A DNA stretch of 50,596 nt from Planoprotostelium fungivorum (lineage: Eukaryota > Evosea > Variosea > Cavosteliida > Cavosteliaceae): positions 1 to 50,596 of the forward strand of contig MDYQ01000200.1 of NCBI GenBank assembly GCA_003024175.1. The letters run 5' to 3'. The translations under genes were made by a program, and so were the position numbers. The notes under the pieces were generated by a model, which was given only the letters and a program-made list of their open reading frames with translations, did no database searches and was not told the origin of the DNA. Below are positions 36,501-46,856 of this stretch, one piece after another (position 1 is the stretch's first letter; each line of letters starts with the position of its first letter).

Positions 36501-39500
36501 GGTGATGGCCGTCCGATGGAGGGCGAGGAATCAGCAGACTTGGGAGCAGACGAGATCTTCAACGAAGGAGATGCAGATCTCCCCAGATCTACTCATAGAT
36601 GATCACACGAGCTATCCACCAGAGAAGAAGGGAAGATTAGCGGAACGGTCGCGAACTTCAACTCTCATTCACACGAAGTGGAACGAGAGGTGAGGGGGAG
36701 AGTTGTAGATGGATGATGACGTCATCAGGTTCTGTGAGGTCAGGGGAGGGTTTTTGATCATCTACAACGATCCAGAAGGAAGATTGGCGAGAGACAAGGC
36801 ACTTTCTTGGAAAAGTCACACGAAGCCCATGAAGGTCGTGTGCCTATCACGTGAGAGGACTTGATGTCGTACGTCTCACCGAGACATCTCAGGTTATCGT
36901 CTGGTCGGTTGTAGAACGTCAGATCGTCTCATCATCAAATTGATTTCACCTCACGGCATCATCGCTCTCTCTTGTGACATAGTCATCGAGGTAAAGTCCA
37001 CTACCATTCATCTCACCTCAATCAAATCGTGACATCCATCTCATCCCAATCAAGGTGGTGGGGTGGATCGGCACGATGCACCACTGGACGAACCTACAGA
37101 ATCGATTTCAATCGTTCGCGCCGGTTCGTCACAAGATTGCAGTGGAATCATTTGTGGATGCAGAAGGTGAGAACTTTGATGTAGAGAGAATACTGATGTA
37201 GAGAGAATATTCACCATCACACAGATACGTTCAAATCCATCGCAAAAGATCTCGCGAGAGCTCAACGTTTCATCTTCATCGTCGATTGGTGGTTGTGTCC
37301 GGAATTGTACTTGAAGAGAGGAGAAGATGCCACGGTGAACGATCGATTGGATGTCATACTGGAGAAGAAGGCAAACGAGGGTGTCAAGGTGTTGGGAGAT
37401 CTCTTCTTCTCTTCATCTCTGACAAATTCAGGTCTTCGTGTTGGTGTGGAACGACACAGACATCGCCAGCAACCTCTCTTCCCTCCACACGAAGAAGAAA
37501 TTAGAAGCCCTCAGGTAAGATATCATCACGACACAGGAGAACTTCCACCATCTGATGCATTGTAGTGAAAACATCGAAGTCATTCGACATCCAGCCATCA
37601 TTCCATTCGAATGGTCGCACCATCAGAAGAATGTCGTCATCGATCACACTGTCGCTTACGTCGGTGGATTGGATCTGTGCTTCGGCAGATACGATACGAA
37701 TCGACACGAATGTGTGGACGATTGTCACGTGAACAGGTGAGAGTGAGGTATAGAGGTGGTGGTGATGTGAATAGTGTGTGGCCGGGGAAGGATTATGCGA
37801 ATACGAATCGAAGGGGAATTGTAGATCCAGAGATTCCATTTGACGTGAGCATGATCGCATCATCACATCATCACATGACCATCGCACGACCATATCATCA
37901 TCATCACAACATCGTCATCACAACATCACAACATCATCACATCATCTGTTCACGATCATATTTCATCTCATAAATCCATCTTCTGACATCATGACCTCGA
38001 CACATCTCACCCTCCAACAGGAAGAAGTAGATCGTAAGTCTATTCCCAGAATGGGTTGGCACGATGTACACATGAGAGTGACGGGTCAAGCGGCTCTCGA
38101 CGTCTCACTCAACTTTATTCAAGTGCGTCTTCCTCTTCTTCTGAATGTCTGACCACGACAGAGGTGGAATCACCATCAAGAGTCTCTGTTGAGTCACACT
38201 CACATTGTTCCGTGGAAAATGAGCCGTTCCGAGGAAGAGACGAATCGTGGTACGGCCGATGTACAGTTGGTGAGGTCACTTCCCATCTGGGCGGGAGGAA
38301 ATGTCGACGAAAAGTGAGAGAAATCTCGCGGAGAATTCGAGTTCACCCCAGCAGCTCGGTCGTCACAGCTTACATCGATCTCATCGAAAGAGCCGAACAT
38401 TACGTCTACATAGAGAATCAATACTTTATCTCTTCCACTGCCAACGATAAGGTGAAGAACCAAATCGCACAAGTCATGGTAGAGAGGATCTCCAGGGCCT
38501 ACGAGGAGAAGAAAAAGTGAGAGAGAAAGAGAAGAATTGTACGTTGACAAGGAGTAGGTTCAGAATCATCGTTGTCATGCCGCTGGCGCCTGATGGAGGC
38601 TTCATCCATCGCAATTCCATTCGTTACATCATGACATTGTGAGTTTCACGTCTTCACTTCATCGTTCTCGATGTGTACATCGCGTCGATTCGTCGAATGC
38701 ACGAGAATCAAATCGTGATCTGACACCGAATCAGACAGTTCAACACGATGTGGAGCGGTGAGACGTCCATCTACAATCAATTAGAGAAGAGGCATCCACA
38801 GATAAGAGTGGAGGACTATATCACTTTTCACGGCCTAAGGACTTACGGAAGAATGGTGAAGGGTTACGTGACCGAACAGATCTACGTCCACGCCAAGGTG
38901 AGACATCCATCACGCACTCATCCATCATGGAATGACATCTCATCAGTTGATGATCGCCGACGACTGTCGCGTCATCATGGGATCGGCAAACATCAACGAC
39001 AGAAGGTGACCATCATATCTCCCTTTTATTTCATTTTAAATCTTTTACAGTCTGCACGAGGGAAGAGACAGCGAGATCGCCGCCGTGGTGGAAGACAAGA
39101 GAGTAGAAGAGATCACAATGAACGGAAGACCTTTCGCAGCGGCACACTTTGCAGCTGATTTAAGAAGAAGGATCTGGGCGGAACATTTGGGATTAGAAGA
39201 CAAGATGGACTCGTTGGTGGATCCCATGTCTGATTCTACGCTGTCTCTGTGGCATGGAATATCGAATCGTAACACGAAGATCTTCGAGAAGGTGAGCCGT
39301 CCACCATCAGATTGGAAGATCGTGATGTGATGATTGACGATGGGATGGCAGGTGTTTCCCTTTGTCGCTTCGAATCAGATCACGACGATGGAACAACTGA
39401 GAGAACTGATGGACGGAGAAGAGTACGTCTTACACAACGCCGAACTGCTGAGTGAGGTCAGCGGACACCTCGTCGACTTTCCCATGGGCTTTCTTTCCAA

Positions 39501-39573
39501 GGCCGGCGCAGACATGCTACCCAAGTTTAAGATATTTGAGAAGGTCCAACAGTTCAATCGAGTCTTCCAATAA
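33540..39573 (+). CDS. RasGEF-cNB-cNB-PH-phospholipase D fusion protein
   Basis: About 1,520 residues from roughly 29 exons whose junctions I followed in phase without a stop. Order (approximate residues): REM/RasGEF-N (75-170; RLLEYIISTRQPLRSQLIEA, RVISEMIHQWCTRFPDDW); RasGEF catalytic (225-430; IAHQMTLMESSIMSYISPQE, ELYKIGNINGMKSVL, INFAKCVSETKLIAG); cNMP-binding-like domain 1 (480-610; NSHFFIILDGTVHM, FFGDNSLFD); domain 2 (670-760; KGEHVIQSY, LTQCDVLSFDA); PH-like (830-960; WNERFCEVRGGFLIIYNDP, VVGWIGTMHHW); PLD (960-1450; FIVDWWLCPELYLKRG, first HKD HHQKNVVIDH, GGLDLCFGRYD, ENQYFISS, second HKD VHAKLMIADD, GSANINDRS). Expected roles: Ras/Rap activation and hydrolysis of phosphatidylcholine to phosphatidic acid at membranes. 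No PX domain was seen. The start at 33540 is the least certain part. If RNA shows a break it would be near 36440-36475, between the second cNB and PH parts. Confidence 0.75.
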
Positions 39574-39584
39574 ATGTATTTATT
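39569..39584. terminator. Palindromic two-way poly(A) signal between convergent genes
   Basis: AATAAATGTATTTATT reads AATAAA on both strands. It overlaps the stop codon of the RasGEF-PLD gene (+) and lies 12 bases beyond the stop of the phosphoglycerate mutase gene (-), whose stop codons are only 22 bases apart. Function as a shared poly(A) signal is inferred from sequence and position. Confidence 0.55.
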
Positions 39585-39595
39585 GTCGTTTCCTC

Positions 39596-40510
39596 TTACT
39601 CCTTCTTCTTTCCTTGGTTGGCCACTGCACTCTGTGCGGCCTTGACCGTCTCTTCATCGGCGAGGTAGTAGCTCTTCTTCACGGGCTTGAGAGTCTCGGC
39701 ATCTAACTCGTAGATGAGAGGGATGCCGGTGGGGACATTGAGCTCGACGATGTCGTCATCGCTGACGTTGTCCAAGTATTTGATGAGAGCTCTCAGACTG
39801 TTGCCGTGAGCGGCGATGAGCACCTTCTTTCCACTCCTATCGAGGGTGAGTCGAATGCAGATGATGGGTATGACGGCCATACTTGATCTGAGGGACGATC
39901 TCGTTGTGCCATGCGGGTAAGAATCTATCGACAGTGTCCTTAAGACATTCGGTCTTGGGAAGATCAGCTGGGTTCAAATGCTTGTATCTGGGATCGTTTC
40001 CGGGGTAGTATTGGTTGGATTCGTCCAGAGCGGGAGGGGGGATGGCGTAGGCTCTTCTCCATACCTTGACTTGATCCTCTCCATGCTTAGCGGCAGTCTC
40101 TGCCTTGTCTAATCCCTGTTCTTGATGTCAGAAGTTTGTGCTGTGAAAGATTGCATATCTGACCTGAAGGGCACCATACATGCGCTCGTTCAATCTCCAG
40201 TTGGGATAGACGGGAATGTACATGAGGTTCATCTCTTCCAAGGCGAGCCAGAGGGTCTTGATGGCTCTGGACAGCATCGAAGTGTAGGCGACATCGAATG
40301 TGAAGCCGTTCTCCTTCAACTGCTTTCCTGCGAATTTGGCCTCAGTGAGACCCTGATGCAGTCAGTCGATCGATCTGCAGCGATGGTGGAGATGGATGAT
40401 AGATCCATTACCTTCTCAGACAGAGGAACATCGGCCCAACCAGTGAACCTGTTCTCCTTGTTCCAGCTTGACTCTCCGTGACGCAGTAAGACGACCTTGA
40501 CTGTAGACAT
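39596..40510 (-). CDS. GPM1/PGAM: Phosphoglycerate mutase, 2,3-BPG-dependent type
   Basis: Glycolytic enzyme interconverting 3- and 2-phosphoglycerate. N-terminal [20 protein letters not shown] holds the phosphorylated His; then [48 protein letters not shown] with the catalytic Glu region, and [19 protein letters not shown] with the second catalytic His. The tail [19 protein letters not shown] and a Lys-rich end follow. Three or four introns, GT-AG, in phase. Length (about 250 residues) is typical. Convergent with the PLD gene with almost no spacer. Confidence 0.95.
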
Positions 40511-40748
40511 TATTATTCTTTCGTGTGATGCTGACGGTGATGCTTTCTCCACAAACAACGCCAGTCGAAAATAAAATCATTTTCACTCTCATTTCGCACC
40601 GTCACAATCTTTATCGAAAGCTTGCTACAAGATGTACTCTGGTAAGACGACGGAGAACTGAGAACAAATCAGTCAAATGTAACGCAGCAACATGTAACAA
40701 AGGTACAACTATGACCTATACCGCTCATGAAATAAAAATAGGCTTTTA

Positions 40749-41756
40749 TCATGCTTCAGACATGTTGGGCTGCAATTTTGTGACTTCAGTGCTGTGATCG
40801 GCCAGTTCTCTCAGTGTTCTCGCAGGATGAACGATGTTGAAGACTCCCTGAGCGATGACCATCATCAAACCGTCTAGAATGACAAAGTAAGATTCTGTGG
40901 ATATGATGGGTCCGTTCCATCCTTCAGATAGTTCGATCACTCGGTACACTCCTCTGACGTAGAGGGCGATGGAGCTGATGATGACAGGTACTGCGATACG
41001 CTTCAGATCCCTCTTCTATTTTTCTATGTCAGAAGATGTGGCGATAAGATGGGCATCACCTGCTGAGGCGATGAATCACAGGCTCCCGCCTTCATAGCTG
41101 CCAGTAATTTGATGGAAAAGTCCACGGCGAAGATGACAAACAGCGTCATGCTGACCAATTGAAAGACGATGCCTCCCAGCATGATGCGCGCTCCCAGATC
41201 GGCTCCTTCGAGGTCGATTGCCGTGGCAGCCATACCACCACCGATGGCTTGGACCACCAGCGCGATCACGTCGCACGTGATGAACACGATGCTGTATAAT
41301 TTGGGCCTCAGTCTCGAATATTCTGGGTTCGTGAGGCTCATCCTGCATCACATCGTCAGATACGGTGAAGGTGATTCATCCTCGAGCAAACTCACACTTT
41401 GCCCAACATGAGGTAGATGGCAGCTGAATAGAAGACGGGGGCGATGACTAACACAGCAATCTGGCACAAGAATCCATTGCCGTTGGTAGGCTCGTAAGCG
41501 TTATAGAGTCTAGCACCCCAGCCGATGCATTCGCCTTCGTCACATCGTCATTCATCGTCATCTGTGGGAGAAACTCACCTATGCCTCCGATCGTCAACAC
41601 GTGCAGCCACCATCCTCTATAGTAACTGACTTGCACCAAGTGAGCCAAAGTGGAGATGCCAAACAGTGCGACGAAGACGATGCCGATCCAGGCGTGGGGT
41701 ATGTAGTGGTAAGGTGAACCGAGTTGGGAGGGATCCAGTACGCTAGTTGTGTTCAT
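40749..41756 (-). CDS. RTA1-like seven-transmembrane protein
   Basis: Membrane protein of the RTA1 family, known in fungi for resistance to lipid-active compounds (yeast RTA1, RSB1 for sphingoid bases). Spliced chain: YIPHAWIGIVFVALFGISTL, LHVLTIGGIGE, CQIAVLVIAPVFYSAAIYLM, LGKV, LYSIVFITCDVIALVVQAIG with GGGMAA next (the family's conserved cytoplasmic-face QxxGGG block), IMLGGIVFQLVSMTLFVIFA, the IALYVRGVYRVIEL motif (family R-x-x-[FY]R-x-x-E) and ESYFVILDGLMMVIAQGVFN (D-x-x-x-M). All hallmark residues are present, seven helices can be drawn, and the C-terminal tail is short. The substrate is not predictable. Confidence 0.9.
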
Positions 41757-42098
41757 GTCGTCTGTCGATTAGATGTTGGTTCAGAGTATGAAGACATACC
41801 ACACGAAACCTCCCAAGTATCCGATACTCTTTTTCTGAACCGACGACATTCCGCGAAACCCGAGGTTACCTCGGTCGGTTTCATAGAATAAAATTATTTT
41901 GATTTCTTTTTTTTGGTATTGCACTAGAGAGGAGATATTTTCTCTGTAGGAAGGGTTCTATGAAATGACTTAGGCGTAGTCTGAAACATCTAGCGAGTGA
42001 AGTGAGGCAGGAAGAGTGAAACGAGGTGCGTTGCAGTTGATGATTGGATGACGACAACGTGTGATGATGAAGCAGTGGCGCGAGCTATACATTTTATT
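41757..42098. promoter_or_regulatory. Upstream region of the RTA1-like gene, with inverted repeat
   Basis: 342 non-coding bases. A 10-base inverted repeat, TTTCATAGAA at 41879-41888 and TTCTATGAAA at 41956-41965, brackets an AT-rich core with a run of nine T. It could form a long-stem hairpin or be a very small non-autonomous element. No duplicated flank was evident. Confidence 0.4.
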
Positions 42099-43693
42099 TA
42101 CATGCGAGCGTAATCGGAGGCCCAGCTGGAGAGGATACCATTGACGTAAGATACCACGTTCTCTGACCCAATGTCGGCCTCTTCCGTCCTTGCCTCCGCC
42201 ATTTGGAAGTGTGTGTTCTGTTCTCTCTTCAGTCTCGTGTCTGATCACTCGGTGTGATGTTGATGATGCAGAGTCCGACATGTGACGGATGTGATGATGT
42301 GACGAATGTGATGATGTGACGAATGTGAGGATGTGACGATGTGATGATGTGATGACTTCGTCTGTACTCACGATTCGATCGAACGACTCGGTCAACTTCT
42401 TATTCACCGAATCCACTTCCTGCAGCAATTTCGGCCACTCCATGCAATCCGGTCCCATCAGCTTCTCAGACTCGGTGCTAACGTTCTCTGAATGTCTATA
42501 TTCCACCATGCATAATCCTTTGATCTCTTCTAACCACATCACTCTGCGTCTCAATTTCTTGTTATTTGGTAGATCTACGTAGTGATACTTTTTCTTCAGA
42601 TCGGTCGCTGTTGAATGTCAACGTCACGTGACTTCTCATCGAAATTTCACCCGTGCTGACTACGCCCCGACTGGATCTCCACGAATAGCCGTCGCTGTTA
42701 CCTGATGGTAAGAAAGCTGGCAGAATGAGTCACGTGATCATCCATCTACAACTCACCCTCTCCCTGGTAAGCGTAACAGTACACGTTCTGCGTGTCTTCG
42801 AGAAATTTCGCTGGAATCTGTCAGTTTTGATCACGTGATCAACTCACCTGGTAGGATCCTCCTGCAAGGAGAGGCGTGCCTGGGATTCTGACTTACGTAT
42901 CTGAGACAGTTCTCCAGCACTTCGTCCCACGCGTTTCTCTTCCAAACGTGTTTCCCTGACAACAAAGTCGTTGTAGATGGAGAAGGACCGAACGGCTTCT
43001 TCTTCAGTTCGTACAAGATGGCCAGGCAGAGATTGATTCCGGGGACGATCTGATGCATGATCATCAATCAGAACACCACCATCGATCGTCTTCGATCATC
43101 ACTGATGATCGAGGACAGCATCATCATTTATCATCACCTCTCTCATGGCCAAAAAGAACGAAGTTGTGGGAAATTGTTTCAGGTGGAGGGAGAATGTGGA
43201 CATCTTTGTGAATGGGTTCATGTTCGCATAGAAAGAATCAGTGATGATGTTGCTGTCCTCCGCAGGTGTGCCCAATTCATCTTTACCTCAACGATCAGGT
43301 GGAGTTGATCGACATCGACATGACGATGCACACCTGATGGTATTCCTCTCAACTCCCGTGGATGAGCCACGTTGAATATACGAGCGACATTTGAATTGGC
43401 TGTGAGAATGCGATGGACACCTCTTCGTGGATACTGTCCGGCTCATCAGAAGATGAGAAGATGAAGGTTGACCCACATCAACCATGGTGATGCTGAGTTG
43501 ATTCATGCCCAAGAGTTTGCAGATGATGTCCTCTTCCACGACATCGATTAGACTCGTCACTTCGTTAGGAAGATCTTTCTAACGTTCAATAGAGTCTTCT
43601 TTGTTCTTCGCATCTCACTCTGCAAGTATGCCACTTGGGGTGAACCTCTTCCTCTTCTCTTCTTTGCCGTGACGACAACAGCTGGTTGGTCAT
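42099..43693 (-). CDS. Uncharacterised protein
   Basis: About 390 residues from eight or so exons joined in phase, from MTNQLLSSRQRREEEEVHPK at 43693 to SWASDYARM and the stop at 42099. Blocks: KDLPNEVTSLIDVVEEDII, YPRRGVHRILTANSNVARIF, MSTFSLHLKQFPTTSFFLAM, IVPGINLCLAILYELKKKPF, KHVWKRNAWDEVLENCLRY, NVYCYAYQGEGNSDGYSW and RRRVMWLEEIKGLCMVEYRH. The last two are faintly like parts of the CG-1 DNA-binding domain (CYYAHGE; RRSYWML..LVHYR), not enough for a name. No membrane segment. AATAAA overlaps the stop codon region. One intron (about 42220-42370) contains a (GATGTGACGAAT)-like array. Confidence 0.5.
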
Positions 43694-43899
43694 TTGCTAT
43701 CGTCTTTCGGTATCTGTTGCTTTCAGCGCTGAGATGGATGGTTCTCAATCACTTAATATGAATGTGGTGCCCTGAGATCTGAATCTCTTCCTTTCGGTTC
43801 TGTTCACTCTTACACACTTGTTCGATCGTTTTCCAAAAAGACAGTGCCACACCAGTGCATCTACACGATCGATTACCATCTATGATAACATCACTCTTC

Positions 43900-44112
43900 T
43901 CACCCCGGATCACCCGTCGGACTGATCAAGTCAGATAGCATGGTCTTTGCGATATCGTCGGCCATGAGGACATAAGGATTTCCCTCCACCGGCACTCCCA
44001 CAATCATCGTTGCCGTTTCGTCTTCATCTTTGATGTGGATGTCCGGTGTCACAAGAGAGCACAGAGCTCGAGCGGTGTCGATATCGGTCTTCCTCCTCTT
44101 CAGCATCACCAA
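43900..44112 (-). CDS. Possible coding exon, unknown
   Basis: An open stretch translating to about 70 residues (LVMLKRRKTDIDTARALC, then an acidic run and GNPYVLMADDIAKTMLSDLI) ending in a stop at 43900. Composition looks protein-like and a CTATGCTCAG acceptor precedes it at about 44130, but no upstream exon with a start codon could be joined. It may be the last exon of a short gene or a remnant. Confidence 0.3.
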   Translation of the reverse strand: MVMLKRRKTDIDTARALCSLVTPDIHIKDEDETATMIVGVPVEGNPYVLMADDIAKTMLSDLISPTGDPG

Positions 44113-44545
44113 TGGTGTTTCTGAGCATAGATACCAGCCTTACGAGATTTTAGCGTTGTAGATGAGATTTAAACTTGATCAACCCGCCGCTCAAATGTCA
44201 GCCACCCACGACCATCCGTATTTTTGGAAGTCTGTAGCTCCACAATTTGTTTGGAATCAGGGCATCATGGATGAAACCTCTCTGAAGAGGTCAGATGAGA
44301 CACGATGCAGCCTGTCGGACGCCGGGTCACGTCCGTCGTGTCTCCCTGAAATTTGTACCCTCCTGCAACTCCTCCTTTCTGCACTTTCCGCCACACTAGC
44401 AGTCACTATATGTGAGCGCGTCTTCGTTTCGATCAGCGGATCTCAGCATCATCTTTAGGTCTGATGTGACATTGAGGGCATCGAATGTGAAGAGTATCTC
44501 ATTGACGTCGAGCAATACAGAAGCCGATTCTTTATAGCAGTGCAT

Positions 44546-44655
44546 TCACTTCTTACCACAGCTGATGCAGGCGCAAAGGGTTCCTCCCTCTCCATCAGAC
44601 CAGCAGATGGGTCCGCAAGCCAGAATGGCGGCACATCATCCGTATTGTCTCTCTG
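44546..44655 (-). pseudogene. Decayed third copy of the ten-cysteine secreted protein gene
   Basis: On the strand opposite to the intact pair, the conceptual translation matches the C-terminal third of the secreted proteins (AILACGPICWSDGEGGTLC and ACISCGK). The N-terminal two thirds and signal peptide are not recognisable nearby and the copy looks broken. Divergence from the intact pair is far greater than between the pair members, so it is the older duplicate. Confidence 0.65.
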
Positions 44656-45313
44656 ACACCGACGTTCCAATGGAGCGGCTCATCCGAACAGACGAAGCGG
44701 CGATCCCTATGATACTTCGTCGTCGATAGACACAAGGATTGATGCGAGATACCTAGTCCACACATGAACACGAAATCATTTGTCATGACACGGATGAGCC
44801 TTGATGATGATTTTTCGACGACAAGAGTTCGTGCAGAAAGTGATTCCCTCTCGATTCTCTTGCTCTATTGAAGACCTCATCGACTCATTCAATCGTCTGG
44901 TTTCACTCGACAAGAAACGGTTTTGGGATTCTCAGATATTGTTCTGCTCATGTCAACGTCACAAGCCACGGTCTCACTTATTTCACCAGCTCTGACTTTG
45001 AAAGAAGAGACTGAAGCATGCAATGACTGGTCGAAAATGCAGCTTTATGCTTCGCCTGGTGATCATTATCTTGGAGCGATCACCATCACGCTTCGGTGGA
45101 GTCGTTCTGTGTAAAGAACTATTATCATAGGGGATCGCCTCCACACTCGCTTGTCACAGTTATCGTAACGTCAGACTCCTCTCCTTTTTCCATGATAAAT
45201 TTCACCTCGGACAAACAGCTCCACCGGGAACGCGTCAGGCTTTTCATGTCGTGACGCGGTAATCTACCTGCACCGATCCACGGTAGCAAACGAGGGCGTA
45301 GAACTGCCGCAGC

Positions 45314-45344
45314 GAAGGTGAAGCACTTCCAAACCTCATTATTC
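45314..45344 (+). promoter_or_regulatory. Conserved 31-bp upstream block of secreted protein gene 1
   Basis: This block (starting GAAGGTGAAGCACTTCC and ending CATTATTC) is identical to 46462-46492. It sits 54 bases before the ATG of gene 1 and 53 bases before that of gene 2, while the sequence around it has diverged. Likely core promoter, transcription start or 5' UTR element. Confidence 0.6.
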
Positions 45345-45367
45345 CCCCAAATCGAAAGAGCAACAAC

Positions 45368-45712
45368 ATGAAGGTCACTATCCTCTTTGCCATCTTCTTC
45401 TGCCTCGCCGCTGTCCGTGCCGCTGACTTTGCCGACAACTTTCCTCAGCCTCCTTACAACGCTGTGCAGACAGTCAGCACAGACACACCTACCTCTGTGA
45501 CCTGCCCTGACAACTGTGGCAACCCCAACTCTAAGTACTGCTACTGGAATGCCGACATCCAAGACACTTGCTCTGCCACATACGCTGAGAAGAGAAGCGT
45601 AGAGGAGAGACAAGCCTACGGTGGCTGCCGGGCTATTCTGGCCTGTGGACCCGTGTGCTGGTCTGACGGACAGGGAGGAACTGTCTGTGCCTGCGTTAGC
45701 TGTGGAAAGTAA
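45368..45712 (+). CDS. Small secreted ten-cysteine protein (copy 1)
   Basis: 114 residues, intronless, which is unusual here. Signal peptide MKVTILFAIFFCLAAVRA, predicted cleavage before ADFADNF. The mature part has ten cysteines in the pattern CPDNC, KYC, DTC, GGC, AC, PVC, TVC, AC, SC, enough for five disulphides, and a dibasic KR (EKRSVEER) about two thirds along, a possible processing site. Codon use is more C-ending than in neighbours, as in highly expressed genes. Family not recognised; could be a secreted defence, signalling or coat protein. Tandem with a near-identical copy 1.1 kb downstream. Confidence 0.8.
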   Translation: MKVTILFAIFFCLAAVRAADFADNFPQPPYNAVQTVSTDTPTSVTCPDNCGNPNSKYCYWNADIQDTCSATYAEKRSVEERQAYGGCRAILACGPVCWSDGQGGTVCACVSCGK

Positions 45713-46514
45713 ACCATATTATCATAAATGATTGTACGCTCGGTTCGCTTGAATCATACACCTAATTTCACGTCACGATCAAGATCTGATGAAGACGAAG
45801 GAGAATGGAGGAGGAAAAAGTAATGTTCACATTCTCGTTGATGCCATTCTCTTACGACTGATATCTTCCACAAACTTTCCACCATCAGATTCTCTTCACG
45901 GTGCAGCTCATGATCACGCGAAACGAGACAGGATAGAAATAGCATATTTTCGTCTGAATTTCACCATTGGCTTGATGCAAGAAACCGCTTTGCGGTTCTG
46001 AGGTCTAGAATATAAGAACGTGCTACTTCTTTGAAGACAGCTGTGTTCTCGCATCATTGTGTTGTTGAGCATGATCTCCGTGATCTGATCTGCAGTCAAA
46101 TTCGGCGAACCTCAATCTTCATGACATTTGAAGGTGAATGCGCCTCTATGGTTCACCCAGCTCATCATCACGGAGCATTGATCAGCATCCATCTTCCCTC
46201 TCGTTCTGTAAAATACGAAAGCATAGGGAATCACCACCACACCCGCTCCGTACTGTTATAGTAACCCTTGTCGTGCGTCATTGATCAATCTTCTTTGCGT
46301 TCCCAGCACTGACAAAATACGTTTCTATTTTTTCATCGCCGACCAATTTTCTATTTGAATTTTCTCCATAGGGGCTGGGTGTCAGACTTCTCCGCATAGA
46401 CTCGGTAAAACTACCGTATTGATCACGTTAAATCGGGCCGCCTCGAAAATGCCCCGACACTGAAGGTGAAGCACTTCCAAACCTCATTATTCAACTCACA
46501 CGAGATCAAACAAC
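45713..46514. other. Spacer between the two secreted-protein genes
   Basis: About 800 bases with no gene-like frame. The last 290 bases resemble the upstream region of copy 1: an ATAGGG(G)ATC...CACAC...CGC...GTTAT.GTAAC block near 46222-46265 matches 45128-45170 imperfectly, showing that the duplicated unit includes the promoter. Confidence 0.5.
46462..46492 (+). promoter_or_regulatory. Conserved 31-bp upstream block of secreted protein gene 2
   Basis: Exact copy of 45314-45344 at the same distance from the ATG. Conservation against diverged flanks suggests function rather than mere recent duplication. Confidence 0.6.
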
Positions 46515-46856
46515 ATGAAAGTTGCCTTCCTCTTCGCCATCTTCTTCTGCCTCGCCGCTGTCCGTGCCGCTGACTTTGCCGACAACTTTCCTCAGCCTCC
46601 TTACAACGCTGTACAGACCGTCAGCAAAGACACACCTACCTCTGTGACCTGCCCTGACAACTGTGGCAACCCCAACTCTAAGTACTGCTACTGGAATGCC
46701 GACATCCAAGACACTTGCTCTGCCACATACGCTGAGAAGAGAAGCGTAGAAGAGAGACAATACGGAGGATGTGCCGCCATTCTGGCCTGTGGACCCGTGT
46801 GCTGGTCTGACGGACAGGGAGGAACTGTCTGTGCCTGCGTCAGCTGTGGAAAGTAA
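46515..46856 (+). CDS. Small secreted ten-cysteine protein (copy 2)
   Basis: 113 residues, intronless. Same layout as copy 1: signal peptide (MKVAFLFAIFFCLAAVRA), acidic/Pro-rich start of the mature chain, ten cysteines, and the EKRSVEER dibasic site. Differences cluster at the signal peptide and around the GGC (QAYGGCRAIL versus QYGGCAAIL); the central region between them is identical at the DNA level over more than 120 bases. AATAAA lies shortly after the stop at about 46873. The pattern suggests recent duplication or gene conversion of the centre. Function unknown. Confidence 0.8.
   Translation: MKVAFLFAIFFCLAAVRAADFADNFPQPPYNAVQTVSKDTPTSVTCPDNCGNPNSKYCYWNADIQDTCSATYAEKRSVEERQYGGCAAILACGPVCWSDGQGGTVCACVSCGK

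Larger units (their letters stand above)
43694..45367. other. Gene-poor stretch upstream of the secreted-protein pair
   Basis: 1.67 kb with no convincing multi-exon gene. It holds one plausible orphan exon (43900-44112, -) and a decayed copy of the secreted-protein gene (44546-44655, -), listed separately. Short open frames on the plus strand (for example 44162-44458 and 44801-44995) lack family signatures and splice-consistent extensions. Confidence 0.5.

Noticed and set aside
42500-42720. WRKY domain suggested by DGYSW
   Set aside because: The WRKYGQK core and the zinc-binding Cys/His residues are absent.
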